Positions 18,926-26,807 of a DNA stretch of 64,000 bases are shown here, in pieces; within the stretch, counting starts at the first letter, position 1, and each line of letters opens with the position of its first letter. The notes below the pieces were generated by a model. The model was not told the origin of the DNA. It did not search any database and saw only the letters and a list, made by a program, of their open reading frames with translations. The stretch is from contig NZ_FOLW01000007.1 in NCBI RefSeq assembly GCF_900112475.1, forward strand, positions 124,001 to 188,000, read 5' to 3'. Both the position numbers and the translations under genes were made by a program. Origin of the DNA: Pragia fontium DSM 5563 = ATCC 49100. GTDB taxonomy: Bacteria; Pseudomonadota; Gammaproteobacteria; Enterobacterales; Enterobacteriaceae.

Positions 18926-19399
18926 GATGTTTACCTTCGTTGCTTATTTAAAATATTTGAATATCATAATAAAAATAACTTAAATTACGATAGAAGAATA
19001 AATCAATGCATTGATTAAATTGATAAATTAATAAAAATCTAAGTCAATTTAATTCAATCTATGCAAGGATAATAAAACTAAAAATGTGATCCAGATTAGC
19101 TTTTAATGCTCATTTTTTTTAACATATGTACAAATAACCAACAAAAAAACCACGCTTTTCAGCCCTGCTGCCCCTCGGTATTCCTTTGACTTTTAATGCT
19201 GTTTAATTTGACTCTTTTCCTTGCTTAAAATACTGTACCGTACAGTACTAAATGTGAGAGTGATAATAGAAGATTGGTAATAAATTAGGCTGCAACTGCC
19301 ATCTGTATATGTTGAGTTATAGCCATCAGATGCTGCTACAAGCTGAAATAATCTTAGCCAATCGACGCCGGTTCTAAAATCAACAAAAGGTAATGAGTT
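18926..19399. other. AT-rich intergenic region before the SoxS-like gene
   Basis: A 474-bp stretch between divergent genes. The part next to the DUF1471 gene (18960-19080) is very AT-rich. The part near 19208-19247 holds a promoter and palindrome described separately. No gene was recognised in the rest. Confidence 0.6.
19208..19247 (+). promoter_or_regulatory. Promoter overlapped by a 17-bp palindrome
   Basis: TTGACT (19208-19213) and TACTGT (19231-19236) with a 17-bp spacer make a good sigma-70 promoter for the SoxS-like gene, with a ~155-nt leader. A palindrome with perfect 8-bp arms around one base, TACTGTAC-C-GTACAGTA (19231-19247), covers the -10 and the predicted start site, as expected of a repressor operator. 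Confidence 0.6.
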
Positions 19400-19723
19400 A
19401 TGCTTCAAACCACCATTATTAAAGAGTTAGTCAATTGGATTGAAGGTCATCTGGAGGAGCCATTAACCGTTAAGCGGGTTGCAACTAAATCAGGTTATTC
19501 CCAATGGCATTTACAGCGGTTATTTAAAGACACTACCGGTGATTCTCTGGCTTACTATATTCGTAAAAAACGCTTACAAAATGCCGCTTCAGAGTTAAAA
19601 CAAAGCAAAAGAACCATCGCTGATATTGCCTACCAATACCAGTTTGATTCTCAACAGAGTTTTACCCGAGCCTTTAAGAAAATGTTCTCTACAACGCCAT
19701 CAGATTACCGTTATCACAGTTAA
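19400..19723 (+). CDS. SoxS/MarA-type AraC family activator
   Basis: A 107-residue protein consisting only of the double helix-turn-helix AraC domain, the architecture of SoxS (107 aa), MarA and RamA. Visible are VATKSGYSQWHLQRLFK (first HTH), the linker TGDSLAYYIRKKRLQNAASEL and IADIAYQYQFDSQQSFTRAFKK (second HTH), ending TTPSDYR. Proteins of this type activate efflux pumps and oxidative-stress genes when their own synthesis is induced. No soxR or marR gene is adjacent, so which of the three it corresponds to cannot be decided; control probably acts on its promoter. Confidence 0.88.
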   Translation: MLQTTIIKELVNWIEGHLEEPLTVKRVATKSGYSQWHLQRLFKDTTGDSLAYYIRKKRLQNAASELKQSKRTIADIAYQYQFDSQQSFTRAFKKMFSTTPSDYRYHS

Positions 19724-19740
19724 AGATAAACGAGGAAAAA

Positions 19741-19791
19741 ATGATCGGTAAAATAGGAAAAGTCATGGTTCATCAGCATCCGAAAAGATGA
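19741..19791 (+). CDS. Candidate 16-codon small ORF after the AraC gene
   Basis: Starts 17 nt after the activator stop with a strong GAGGAAAAA site directly before ATG, and encodes a short basic peptide (MIGKIGKVMVHQHPKR). No homologue is recognised. It may be a real small protein, a decayed gene, or chance. Confidence 0.3.
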   Translation: MIGKIGKVMVHQHPKR

Positions 19792-19937
19792 ATCTGACTT
19801 TCCCAAGCTGACACATCTAATATCATCAGCCAAAGTAGACTAAAACTCCACCATTGGTAGATAGCCGAACAAAAAAGTTTTCTCAATGCATTACAATATG
19901 CTAACGTCATAACATTAATAAAATTAATGTCGATATA

Positions 19938-20288
19938 ATGAATAATAAATCTATTTTTACCCTCCCATTACTACTGCTGTCACTTGTCGGGTTTTCATCA
20001 ACCTGCCAAGCGCTAACAGAATCGGAAGCTGAAGAATTAGCCGACCTTACCGCGGTATTCTTCTATCTGAAAAGAGAGTGCGGGTACCAAGACCTGCCTA
20101 TCCCCGAGATCAAACGAGCGTTGATCTATTTTGCACAACAAAACCGTTGGGATTTAAGCAACTACAATCAAATCAATATGGAAGCCCTGGGGCAGTCCAG
20201 CTATAACGATTTAAAAAAAATCCCGATTCCTCAAGAGATTAAGTGTAAAGCCCTATCCAAAGATTCATTCGGTATCATGGCCCACTAA
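19938..20288 (+). CDS. yacC: YacC, PulS/OutS pilotin-family protein
   Basis: A 116-residue exported protein, like E. coli YacC (115 aa). The signal peptide ends near CQALT; the mature part shows ESEAEELADLTAVFFYLKRE, ALIYFAQQNRWDLSNY and a cysteine pair (ECGY and IKCKAL). It resembles small pilotins that guide secretins, but no secretion cluster is present. Its position directly upstream of speE is conserved with E. coli. The cysteine before the cleavage site (STCQA) does not make a convincing lipobox. Confidence 0.88.
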   Translation: MNNKSIFTLPLLLLSLVGFSSTCQALTESEAEELADLTAVFFYLKRECGYQDLPIPEIKRALIYFAQQNRWDLSNYNQINMEALGQSSYNDLKKIPIPQEIKCKALSKDSFGIMAH

Positions 20289-20454
20289 CGGCCGACAGCG
20301 CTTTACTCTTTTGCCCTTACTCCGCCGTGATCCTAAAAACCAGCCGATTAATTATCTGAGAAAACAAATGAATAGCCATTAATCGTGCATAACGACAGTG
20401 AGTCCGTTATTATAACGCGCTCACTTTTTTGTCCGATACAAAGGATTCGCGGTA

Positions 20455-21312
20455 ATGTCTGATAAAGAGATCTGGTTTGAAACGCTACATAGCGGCTTTG
20501 GGCAGTTTTTTTCCATTAAGAAAACCTTATATCACAATAAAACCGACCATCAGGATCTGATCATTTTTGAAAATGATGTTATGGGTCGCGTTATGGCTCT
20601 GGATGGCGTCGTGCAAACGACAGAGCGCGATGAATTTATTTATCATGAAATGATGGCCCATATCCCCATTTTCGCTCACGGTAAAGCCAAGCGAATCCTG
20701 ATTATTGGCGGTGGTGATGGAGGAATGCTACGCGAAGTCTGTCGTCACCAAGGCGTAGAGCACATCACCATGGTGGAAATCGATGCCAACGTGGTTGAAT
20801 TCTGCCGTGAATACTTGCCACACCACAGCGCGGGTTCCTATGAAGATCCTCGTTTTAATCTGGTAATTGAAGACGGCGTTAACTTCGTTAACCAAACCGA
20901 GCTGAAATTCGACGTGATCATCTCCGACTGTACCGACCCTATCGGCCCGGGAGAAAGCCTGTTTACCTCTGATTTCTATCAGGGATGTGCCCGCTGCCTC
21001 AATGAAAATGGCATCTTTGTTGCCCAAAATGGTGTGTGCTTTTTACAACAGGATGAAGCCGTTAATAGTCACCAAAAGCTCGCCAATTACTTTGAAGACG
21101 TCAGTTTTTATCAGGCAGCCATTCCAACCTATTACGGTGGAATCATGACTTTTGCTTGGGCAAGCCAGAACCCTCAATTACGTCACCATCAGTTAACAAC
21201 TATAGAATCCCGATTTACAGCATCAGGCATGCACTGTCGCTATTACAATCCGGCGATACACCTTGGTAGTTTTGCCTTACCGCAATATTTACAAGATGCA
21301 TTATCCCAATAA
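20455..21312 (+). CDS. speE: Spermidine synthase
   Basis: Transfers the aminopropyl group of decarboxylated S-adenosylmethionine to putrescine. At 285 residues it is full length. The nucleotide pocket is [15 protein letters not shown], the catalytic aspartate region is [17 protein letters not shown], and the putrescine side shows [12 protein letters not shown]. It is coupled to speD (45 bp), which makes its co-substrate. Confidence 0.97.
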   Translation: MSDKEIWFETLHSGFGQFFSIKKTLYHNKTDHQDLIIFENDVMGRVMALDGVVQTTERDEFIYHEMMAHIPIFAHGKAKRILIIGGGDGGMLREVCRHQGVEHITMVEIDANVVEFCREYLPHHSAGSYEDPRFNLVIEDGVNFVNQTELKFDVIISDCTDPIGPGESLFTSDFYQGCARCLNENGIFVAQNGVCFLQQDEAVNSHQKLANYFEDVSFYQAAIPTYYGGIMTFAWASQNPQLRHHQLTTIESRFTASGMHCRYYNPAIHLGSFALPQYLQDALSQ

Positions 21313-21356
21313 TAATATCTCTTTCTATCAACCTGAACATAAGGCGGTGACCCAAA

Positions 21357-22157
21357 TTGCATAAGCTAAAACTGCACGGCTTCAATAACTTAACCAAAAG
21401 CCTGAGTTTTTGTATTTATGATATCTGTTATGCCAAAACGGCCCATGACAGAGAGCAATACATTGCTTACATCGATGAACAATATAACGCGAATCGGCTA
21501 ACTGAAATCCTGAGCGAAACCTGTTCAATTATTGGCGCAAATATTCTCAATATTGCCCGTCAGGATTACGATCCTCAGGGTGCCAGCGTCACTATTTTGA
21601 TTAGCGAAGAACCGATAGATCCCAGCCTGGTAGACCAGTCTGAACATCCCGGTCCGCTGCCTGATTCAGTCGTTGCCCACTTGGATAAAAGCCATATCTG
21701 TGTTCATACTTATCCTGAAAGCCATCCCCAAGGCGGGCTCTGTACTTTCCGGGCAGATATCGAAGTGTCGACCTGTGGTGTGATTTCTCCGTTAAAAGCG
21801 CTCAATTATCTGATTCATCAGCTTGAGTCCGATATTGTCACTCTGGACTACCGAGTACGCGGTTTTACTCGCGATATCAGTGGCGTAAAACACTATATCG
21901 ACCATCAAATTAACTCCATCCAGAATTTTATGACGGCAGACATTACGTCGCTTTACCATATGGTGGACGTAAATGTTTATCAGGAGAATATCTTTCATAC
22001 CAAGATGATGCTGAAAGAGTTCGACCTCGATCATTACCTGTTTAATGCTAAGCCGGAAGATTTGGATAAGAATGAACGCCAATATATCACGCGTTTGTTG
22101 CGTAAAGAGATGCAGGAAATTTACTACGGTAGAAACATGCCTGAAGTGACGATCTGA
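21357..22157 (+). CDS. speD: S-adenosylmethionine decarboxylase proenzyme
   Basis: Makes decarboxylated SAM for SpeE. The 266-residue proenzyme self-cleaves at Lys111-Ser112 in [17 protein letters not shown], turning Ser112 into the pyruvoyl cofactor. The start is TTG at 21357 with an AAGGCGGTG ribosome site. The next residues ([11 protein letters not shown]) align with the E. coli N-terminus, and no ATG or GTG gives a better fit. Confidence 0.96.
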   Translation: MHKLKLHGFNNLTKSLSFCIYDICYAKTAHDREQYIAYIDEQYNANRLTEILSETCSIIGANILNIARQDYDPQGASVTILISEEPIDPSLVDQSEHPGPLPDSVVAHLDKSHICVHTYPESHPQGGLCTFRADIEVSTCGVISPLKALNYLIHQLESDIVTLDYRVRGFTRDISGVKHYIDHQINSIQNFMTADITSLYHMVDVNVYQENIFHTKMMLKEFDLDHYLFNAKPEDLDKNERQYITRLLRKEMQEIYYGRNMPEVTI

Positions 22158-22168
22158 CGCTACGCAGC

Positions 22169-22189
22169 GCCACGCCCGACGGGCGTGGC
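22169..22189. terminator. GC-rich hairpin between speD and tyrA
   Basis: GCCACGCCC and GGGCGTGGC form a perfect 9-bp stem with a 3-nt loop between convergent genes. No T run follows on either strand. Confidence 0.5.
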
Positions 22190-22203
22190 AACGTTAACAT
22201 CGT

Positions 22204-23325
22204 TTATTGTCGACTATCATTAGCCTGACGCAACAGCGTACGACTTTCGTTTAAGAAGTGCGTTGCATAGTCACCAAACCACGCTTTTACCTGATTAAAG
22301 TTATCGATAAACTCCGCTTTATCGCCATTCTCCAACCAACCAATAGCATCACCAAAGCAGGCATAATAGCGTTTAATCAATGCCAGGTTATCTTTGGACG
22401 ACATAATGATATCCGCATACAGCTCAGCATCTTGAGCAAACAGGCGGCCAATCATCGCCAGTTCCAAACGATAAATCGGTGAAGACAGCGCTAACAGCTG
22501 TTCAAGCTGCACCTTCTCATGGGAGAGGTTTAGCCCATAGGTAAAGGTAGCAAAGTGACGTAATGCCTGAATAAATGCCATATTTTTATCGTGTTCTACA
22601 GCATTGATCGCCTGTAGCTTGGCACCCCACACCTGAAGCTGCTGTAAAAACCACTGATACGCATCTGGCTGACGTCCATCACAATAAGCAATAACCTGCT
22701 TAGCCAAACTACCTACATCAGGGCCAAACATCGGGTGCAAACCGAGTACTGGTCCGCTATGGACGTCCAACATCGCCTGCAATGGCGGACTCTTCACCGA
22801 TGCTAAATCCACCAGAATACACGCCTCTGGTAGCTTAGGCAGTCGCTGAATAACCTGTTCAGTAATATGAATCGGTACGCTGACCATCACCATTCCTGCT
22901 CCAGATAGAATGCTTTCAGCATCAGGCCAGTCATTCTGCTCCAGCACGCGAACCTGATAGCCGGAGAGCTTAAGCAATTTACTGAACAGCTGTCCCATTT
23001 TGCCCTGACCACCAACAATCACGATCGGCCCCATCTCCGGCTTTAATGTCTTAAAGCCTTTATCGTTTTCACTGGTGTAGGATTCACGCATAATGCGACG
23101 CAGCACATCTTCGATTAAATCAGGCGGCACACCAAGTTGCTGCGCTTCTTCACGTCGAGAAGCCAGCATACTGATTTCACGTTCAGGAACATAAATAGGT
23201 AAACCATATTGGCTCTTTACCTCTCCGACTTCTGCAACCAGATCCAACCGTTTTGCCAGCAGTTTTAATAACGCTTTATCAACTTCGTCAATCTGATCGC
23301 GCAGGGTCGTCAGCTCAGCCACCAT
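22204..23325 (-). CDS. tyrA: Chorismate mutase / prephenate dehydrogenase
   Basis: Bifunctional tyrosine-pathway enzyme (chorismate to prephenate to 4-hydroxyphenylpyruvate), 373 residues as in E. coli. The chorismate mutase domain covers residues 1-90 ([19 protein letters not shown]). The dehydrogenase domain begins with the NAD loop [12 protein letters not shown] near residue 103, followed by [11 protein letters not shown]. It follows aroF at 113 bp and shares its TyrR-controlled promoter. Confidence 0.97.
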   Translation of the reverse strand: MVAELTTLRDQIDEVDKALLKLLAKRLDLVAEVGEVKSQYGLPIYVPEREISMLASRREEAQQLGVPPDLIEDVLRRIMRESYTSENDKGFKTLKPEMGPIVIVGGQGKMGQLFSKLLKLSGYQVRVLEQNDWPDAESILSGAGMVMVSVPIHITEQVIQRLPKLPEACILVDLASVKSPPLQAMLDVHSGPVLGLHPMFGPDVGSLAKQVIAYCDGRQPDAYQWFLQQLQVWGAKLQAINAVEHDKNMAFIQALRHFATFTYGLNLSHEKVQLEQLLALSSPIYRLELAMIGRLFAQDAELYADIIMSSKDNLALIKRYYACFGDAIGWLENGDKAEFIDNFNQVKAWFGDYATHFLNESRTLLRQANDSRQ

Positions 23326-23376
23326 TTGTCTTATATCTCCTAAAACAGAACGCTATATGCTCTTATTCTAATAAGC

Positions 23377-23402
23377 ACTTCGTCGCCCAATGGCGACGAA
23401 GT
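23377..23402. other. Stable hairpin between aroF and tyrA
   Basis: A perfect 11-bp stem (ACTTCGTCGCC / GGCGACGAAGT) with loop CAAT lies within the aroF-tyrA transcript. No T run follows, so it is more likely an RNA-stability element than a terminator; it could lower tyrA relative to aroF. Confidence 0.5.
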
Positions 23403-23438
23403 TCGATAAGTTAATATATCAATAAATGTTGATAAAAA

Positions 23439-24506
23439 TCACTGACAAACTAGCTCTCGCTGTTTTAACTCCTGATGTACACGACGCAGCAAAGTATCGG
23501 TGGTTTCCCAGTTGATACAGGCATCCGTCACGGAAACACCGTAACGCATATCGCTGCGCGGCTGTTCTGATGATTGATTACCTTCATGAATATTACTTTC
23601 TAACATCAGACCAATGATGGAGCGATTACCCGCTTTAATCTGTTCCAAACAGGAATAAACCACCTCTGACTGGCGACGGAAGTCTTTATTCGAATTACCG
23701 TGGCTACAGTCAATCATCAGTGCAGGGTTCAAGCCCGCCTTTTTCATCTGCTCTTCACAGGCCTGAACATGTTCGGCCTCATAGTTAGGGGTTTTACCAC
23801 CGCGCAGAATAACATGACCGTTTGGGTTACCCTGCGTTTGTAGCAGACAGACCTGACCGGACTGATTAATCCCCACAAAACGGTGAGGCATTGCAGCCGC
23901 TTTCATCGCATTAATGGCTGTACCCAAGCTGCCATCGGTGCCATTTTTAAAACCAACCGGCATAGAAAGACCTGATGCCATTTCACGGTGGGTCTGAGAC
24001 TCGGTAGTACGTGCACCAATCGCTGACCAGCTAAACAGATCGCCCAAATATTGTGGACTGTTAGGATCCAGCGCCTCGGTGGCTAACGGTAATCCCATTG
24101 AAACCAGTTCAAGCAGTAATTTGCGAGCCAAATGCAAACCATGTTCAACATCAAAAGAACCATCCATATGTGGATCGTTAATCAGCCCTTTCCAACCAAC
24201 GGTAGTTCTTGGCTTCTCAAAATAGACGCGCATAACAATAAATAGTTGGTCTTTAGTTTCATCGGCTAATTTCTTTAATCGGTGAGCATACTCAATCGCC
24301 GCATCCGGGTCGTGAACCGAGCAAGGGCCACAAACCACCAACAAGCGCTTGTCACGCCCGTGTAAAATATCCGAAATAGTCTGACGAGAAGCAGAAATAC
24401 TCCCTTCATCGATAGCGCTGAGTGGATACTTAGCTTTTAGCTCTTCTGGCGTAATCAAAACCTGCTCGTCACTAATATTGACGTTATTTAATTTATCTTT
24501 TTGCAT
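23439..24506 (-). CDS. aroF: DAHP synthase, tyrosine-sensitive type
   Basis: First step of the shikimate pathway: condenses phosphoenolpyruvate and erythrose 4-phosphate. ATG 24506 (MQKDKLNNV) matches the E. coli AroF start, giving 355 residues; a second ATG two codons upstream is possible. Family motifs are VVCGPCSVHDP, FEKPRTTVGWKGL, SWSAIGARTTESQTHRE and MIDCSHGNSNKD. Sequence, linkage to tyrA and TyrR boxes identify the AroF isoenzyme over AroG or AroH. Confidence 0.97.
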   Translation of the reverse strand: MQKDKLNNVNISDEQVLITPEELKAKYPLSAIDEGSISASRQTISDILHGRDKRLLVVCGPCSVHDPDAAIEYAHRLKKLADETKDQLFIVMRVYFEKPRTTVGWKGLINDPHMDGSFDVEHGLHLARKLLLELVSMGLPLATEALDPNSPQYLGDLFSWSAIGARTTESQTHREMASGLSMPVGFKNGTDGSLGTAINAMKAAAMPHRFVGINQSGQVCLLQTQGNPNGHVILRGGKTPNYEAEHVQACEEQMKKAGLNPALMIDCSHGNSNKDFRRQSEVVYSCLEQIKAGNRSIIGLMLESNIHEGNQSSEQPRSDMRYGVSVTDACINWETTDTLLRRVHQELKQRELVCQ

Positions 24507-24574
24507 GATCATTTTTTATTCCTTAAAACCATCCAACCCAACAAGGTTAAAACACCAGATATTGAAGAGAATAT

Positions 24575-24642
24575 AACACTACCAGCCAAGTGTAAACTTT
24601 ATAATCCATTAATGTAAACATATTTTTACTATCAATTTTACA
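24575..24642 (-). promoter_or_regulatory. aroF promoter with TyrR boxes
   Basis: The TyrR consensus is TGTAAA-N6-TTTACA. Bases 24613-24630 match all but one position (TGTAAA-N6-TTTACT). Weaker boxes lie at 24591-24608 (good left half only) and 24625-24642, the latter sharing a half-site with the strong box. On the minus strand TTTACA (24596-24591) and TATTCT 17 bp further form a promoter whose -35 lies inside the weak box, the layout expected for TyrR repression with tyrosine. Confidence 0.7.
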
Positions 24643-24758
24643 GTAGGATAAAAATGAGAAAAAATCGCTAAACAAGCGGAGACAACATTTATCTTAACTG
24701 GCTGAAATGCACAGATAGAGACTCTCATGTTAAACTAGCCAAAATCGGTGGAGGAAAT

Positions 24759-25475
24759 ATGTTTAGAGCGCTTATTGTTGATGATGAACAACCGGCCAGA
24801 GAAGAATTGGCTGAATTACTTGCTGAAGTAGACGACCTCACTGTCGTAGGCGAGTGCAGCAATGCTCTGGAAGCTATTCAGGCGATTCACCGCCTACAGC
24901 CGGATGTGGTTTTTTTAGATATTCAAATGCCAAGAATTAGCGGATTAGAGATGACCGCAATGCTCGATCCCGCCACCATGCCGCATATTGTGTTCACGAC
25001 CGCTTATGATGAATATGCCATCAAAGCTTTCGAGCAAGATGCTTTTGATTACCTGCTGAAACCCATCGATTATCAAAGGCTATCTAAAACCATTGAGCGG
25101 TTAAAAAACGCCAAATCTGTAAACAATAGTTTACACATCATGAGTGATATAGCACTAAAACATATTCCTTGTTATGGGCACAATCGTATTTTTTTACTTC
25201 GTCTGGAAGAAGTTGAATATCTCAGTTCAGAAATCAGTGGGGTACATGTCGTTGGTATTCACCAAAGCGGCTATACTCAGCTCACATTGAAAATACTGGA
25301 AGAAAAAACGCCCTTTGCTCGTTGCCATCGTCAACATCTGGTTAATCTCGATCGAGTCAGCGAAATTCAACTATTGGATAATGGTGCTGCCGAAGTCATT
25401 ACCCGGGCAGGTAAACATATTCCTGTCAGCCGGCGTTACTTAAAACCGCTAAAAGAACAGTTGGGCATTGTGTAA
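24759..25475 (+). CDS. LytTR response regulator (BtsR/YehT-like)
   Basis: A 238-residue response regulator. The receiver domain (1-120) has acidic residues Asp8-Asp9, phosphoacceptor Asp54 (VVFLDIQMP) and the lysine in LLKPID. The LytTR DNA-binding domain (about 140-238) includes FARCHRQHLVNLDRV. It is closest by eye to BtsR/YehT, which senses pyruvate together with the kinase BtsS. No LytS-type kinase gene is adjacent, so it is an orphan here, inserted between aroF and the yfiL-like gene that adjoin in E. coli. Confidence 0.88.
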   Translation: MFRALIVDDEQPAREELAELLAEVDDLTVVGECSNALEAIQAIHRLQPDVVFLDIQMPRISGLEMTAMLDPATMPHIVFTTAYDEYAIKAFEQDAFDYLLKPIDYQRLSKTIERLKNAKSVNNSLHIMSDIALKHIPCYGHNRIFLLRLEEVEYLSSEISGVHVVGIHQSGYTQLTLKILEEKTPFARCHRQHLVNLDRVSEIQLLDNGAAEVITRAGKHIPVSRRYLKPLKEQLGIV

Positions 25476-25535
25476 AATATGACGACCTGCTGCGCTGAAT
25501 AGTTTTGCAAATAAAGGCTCACCAAAGGCTATAAG

Positions 25536-25895
25536 ATGAAAGACATTATCGCATTGATCCTTACCCTAACCCTGACCGGTTGTTCTTCTGAAGGCACCAT
25601 GCCTGGCGATCTAGAGACTCATGCCCCGACCTCTAAATGGTTTGATATTGGCTATCAGGAAGCCGCATCGGGCAACGATATAAAAGAGGATACGGTTCTG
25701 TCCGAATGGTATGGCGAAGAAGATATCAATCGCCAAGCCTATCTACAAGGCTATGCCAAAGGCCAGACAGTGTTGTGCAAATCAGAAAATATCATTGAAC
25801 TGGCTAAAGCCGGAAAAGAATATCCTGCGAGTTGCAATAGCGTTTCTAACGCTGAACAGCTTAAGCAGGGCTGGCGGCAACTCGTAGAAAAATAA
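25536..25895 (+). CDS. yfiL: YfiL-like DUF2799 lipoprotein
   Basis: A 119-residue predicted lipoprotein: short signal peptide with lipobox LTGC and acylated Cys16. The mature part carries DIGYQEAASGND, AYLQGYAKGQ and two cysteines (LCKS, ASCN), the DUF2799 pattern. E. coli yfiL, also DUF2799, follows aroF, supporting the name. Function unknown. The yfiR-dgcN-yfiB genes that follow in E. coli are absent. Confidence 0.75.
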   Translation: MKDIIALILTLTLTGCSSEGTMPGDLETHAPTSKWFDIGYQEAASGNDIKEDTVLSEWYGEEDINRQAYLQGYAKGQTVLCKSENIIELAKAGKEYPASCNSVSNAEQLKQGWRQLVEK

Positions 25896-25932
25896 TCGAT
25901 ATTAGTTACCGCAGCTCCCTATTAGGGCCACA

Positions 25933-25963
25933 CCGAAAATCAGTATTATTGACTGATTTTCGG
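25933..25963. terminator. Hairpin at the convergent yfiL/pspE ends
   Basis: A perfect 12-bp stem (CCGAAAATCAGT / ACTGATTTTCGG) with a 7-nt loop overlaps the pspE stop codon. It may terminate yfiL transcription or protect the 3' ends. Confidence 0.5.
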
Positions 25964-26260
25964 CTGCGCTATCTGGTTAATGCCGCCTTCATTAAGCACG
26001 TTGGTATAACCCATCTCTAACAACGCCTGTTGAGCCAATCCCGATTGGCGCCCGGAATTACAATAAAGATGAACCGTATCGTCTTTGTTTTTAACCTGAC
26101 TAGCCACTTCAGCAGTTAACTGTTTGAGTGGAATATTAATCGCACCCTGAATATGTTCAGATTGATATTGTTCCGGTATACGAACATCAATCCAATACTC
26201 TGCGGCTAAAACAGAAGTGCTACACAAGAACACGATCAACAGTAAACCTTGTCTGAACAT
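25946..26260 (-). CDS. pspE: Periplasmic rhodanese PspE
   Basis: Thiosulfate sulfurtransferase of 104 residues, the E. coli length, from ATG 26260, which has a GGGAGAT ribosome site; the upstream in-frame extension is not homologous. The signal peptide ends VLAAE, and the single rhodanese domain carries the catalytic cysteine in LYCNSGRQSG. It stands alone, outside a pspABCD operon, so phage-shock control cannot be assumed. Confidence 0.92.
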   Translation of the reverse strand: MFRQGLLLIVFLCSTSVLAAEYWIDVRIPEQYQSEHIQGAINIPLKQLTAEVASQVKNKDDTVHLYCNSGRQSGLAQQALLEMGYTNVLNEGGINQIAQPKISQ

Positions 26261-26807
26261 AAAATATCTCCCTGAAAAACAAACCCAAAACAAAAAAGTA
26301 ATATAACGTCACCGATAGATTAAATAATATCATGACAAAAAAATGTGATCGGCGGCAGCCTCTATGACTGGCTTATTCCTTTATCGATTTACCCTGCCAA
26401 TAAGGGAGGTAGGAAATGTTGTCTCTGCGATATAACCTTCTAAATACCAAAAAATTAATTTAATTCTGTATCGTTGATAAAATTTTTTGATAATTAAAAA
26501 TTATTTTATTGATGAAGCAATATCAAATAAAATTAAAAAATCATTTAAATACATAAAGCTATAGAAAAACCAGCCATATAAGTCAATTATATTTAAAAAT
26601 AGAGCGCTGACTGTCAAATTAAACTAACCAATAATCAGCAATTGATCCCCATCACACACGATCCGTGCTAAAAACATTACTTTCTCTATATACGCAATAC
26701 TTTCCTCTCCCTTGAGTTTAGGAGAAATATGAAAAGGTTACATTTAGAACAATAAATATAATTCCATTAATTCCTACCTATTAAAACCTGCTATAAAGGA
26801 ATGCCTT
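26261..26807. other. AT-rich region between pspE and the MFS gene
   Basis: A 547-bp stretch without a large gene. Bases ~26440-26600 are extremely AT-rich with A and T tracts, the sort of DNA bound by H-NS. A half-conserved CRP-like site lies at 26641-26656 (right half TCACA perfect, left half 3 of 5). A short ORF with a strong ribosome site lies at 26729-26755. Confidence 0.55.
26729..26755 (+). CDS. Possible 8-codon leader peptide ORF
   Basis: ATG follows TTTAGGAGAAAT, one of the best ribosome sites in the region, and the frame stops after eight codons (MKRLHLEQ). It lies 52 nt before the transporter ATG, so it could couple or attenuate transporter expression. Evidence is positional only. 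Confidence 0.3.
   Translation: MKRLHLEQ

Noticed and set aside
19231-19247. LexA (SOS) box
   Set aside because: The palindrome has CTG and CAG but only 7 bases between them; LexA needs 10.
26641-26656. CRP binding site upstream of the MFS gene
   Set aside because: Only the right half TCACA is perfect; the left half matches 3 of 5, which is too weak to call.
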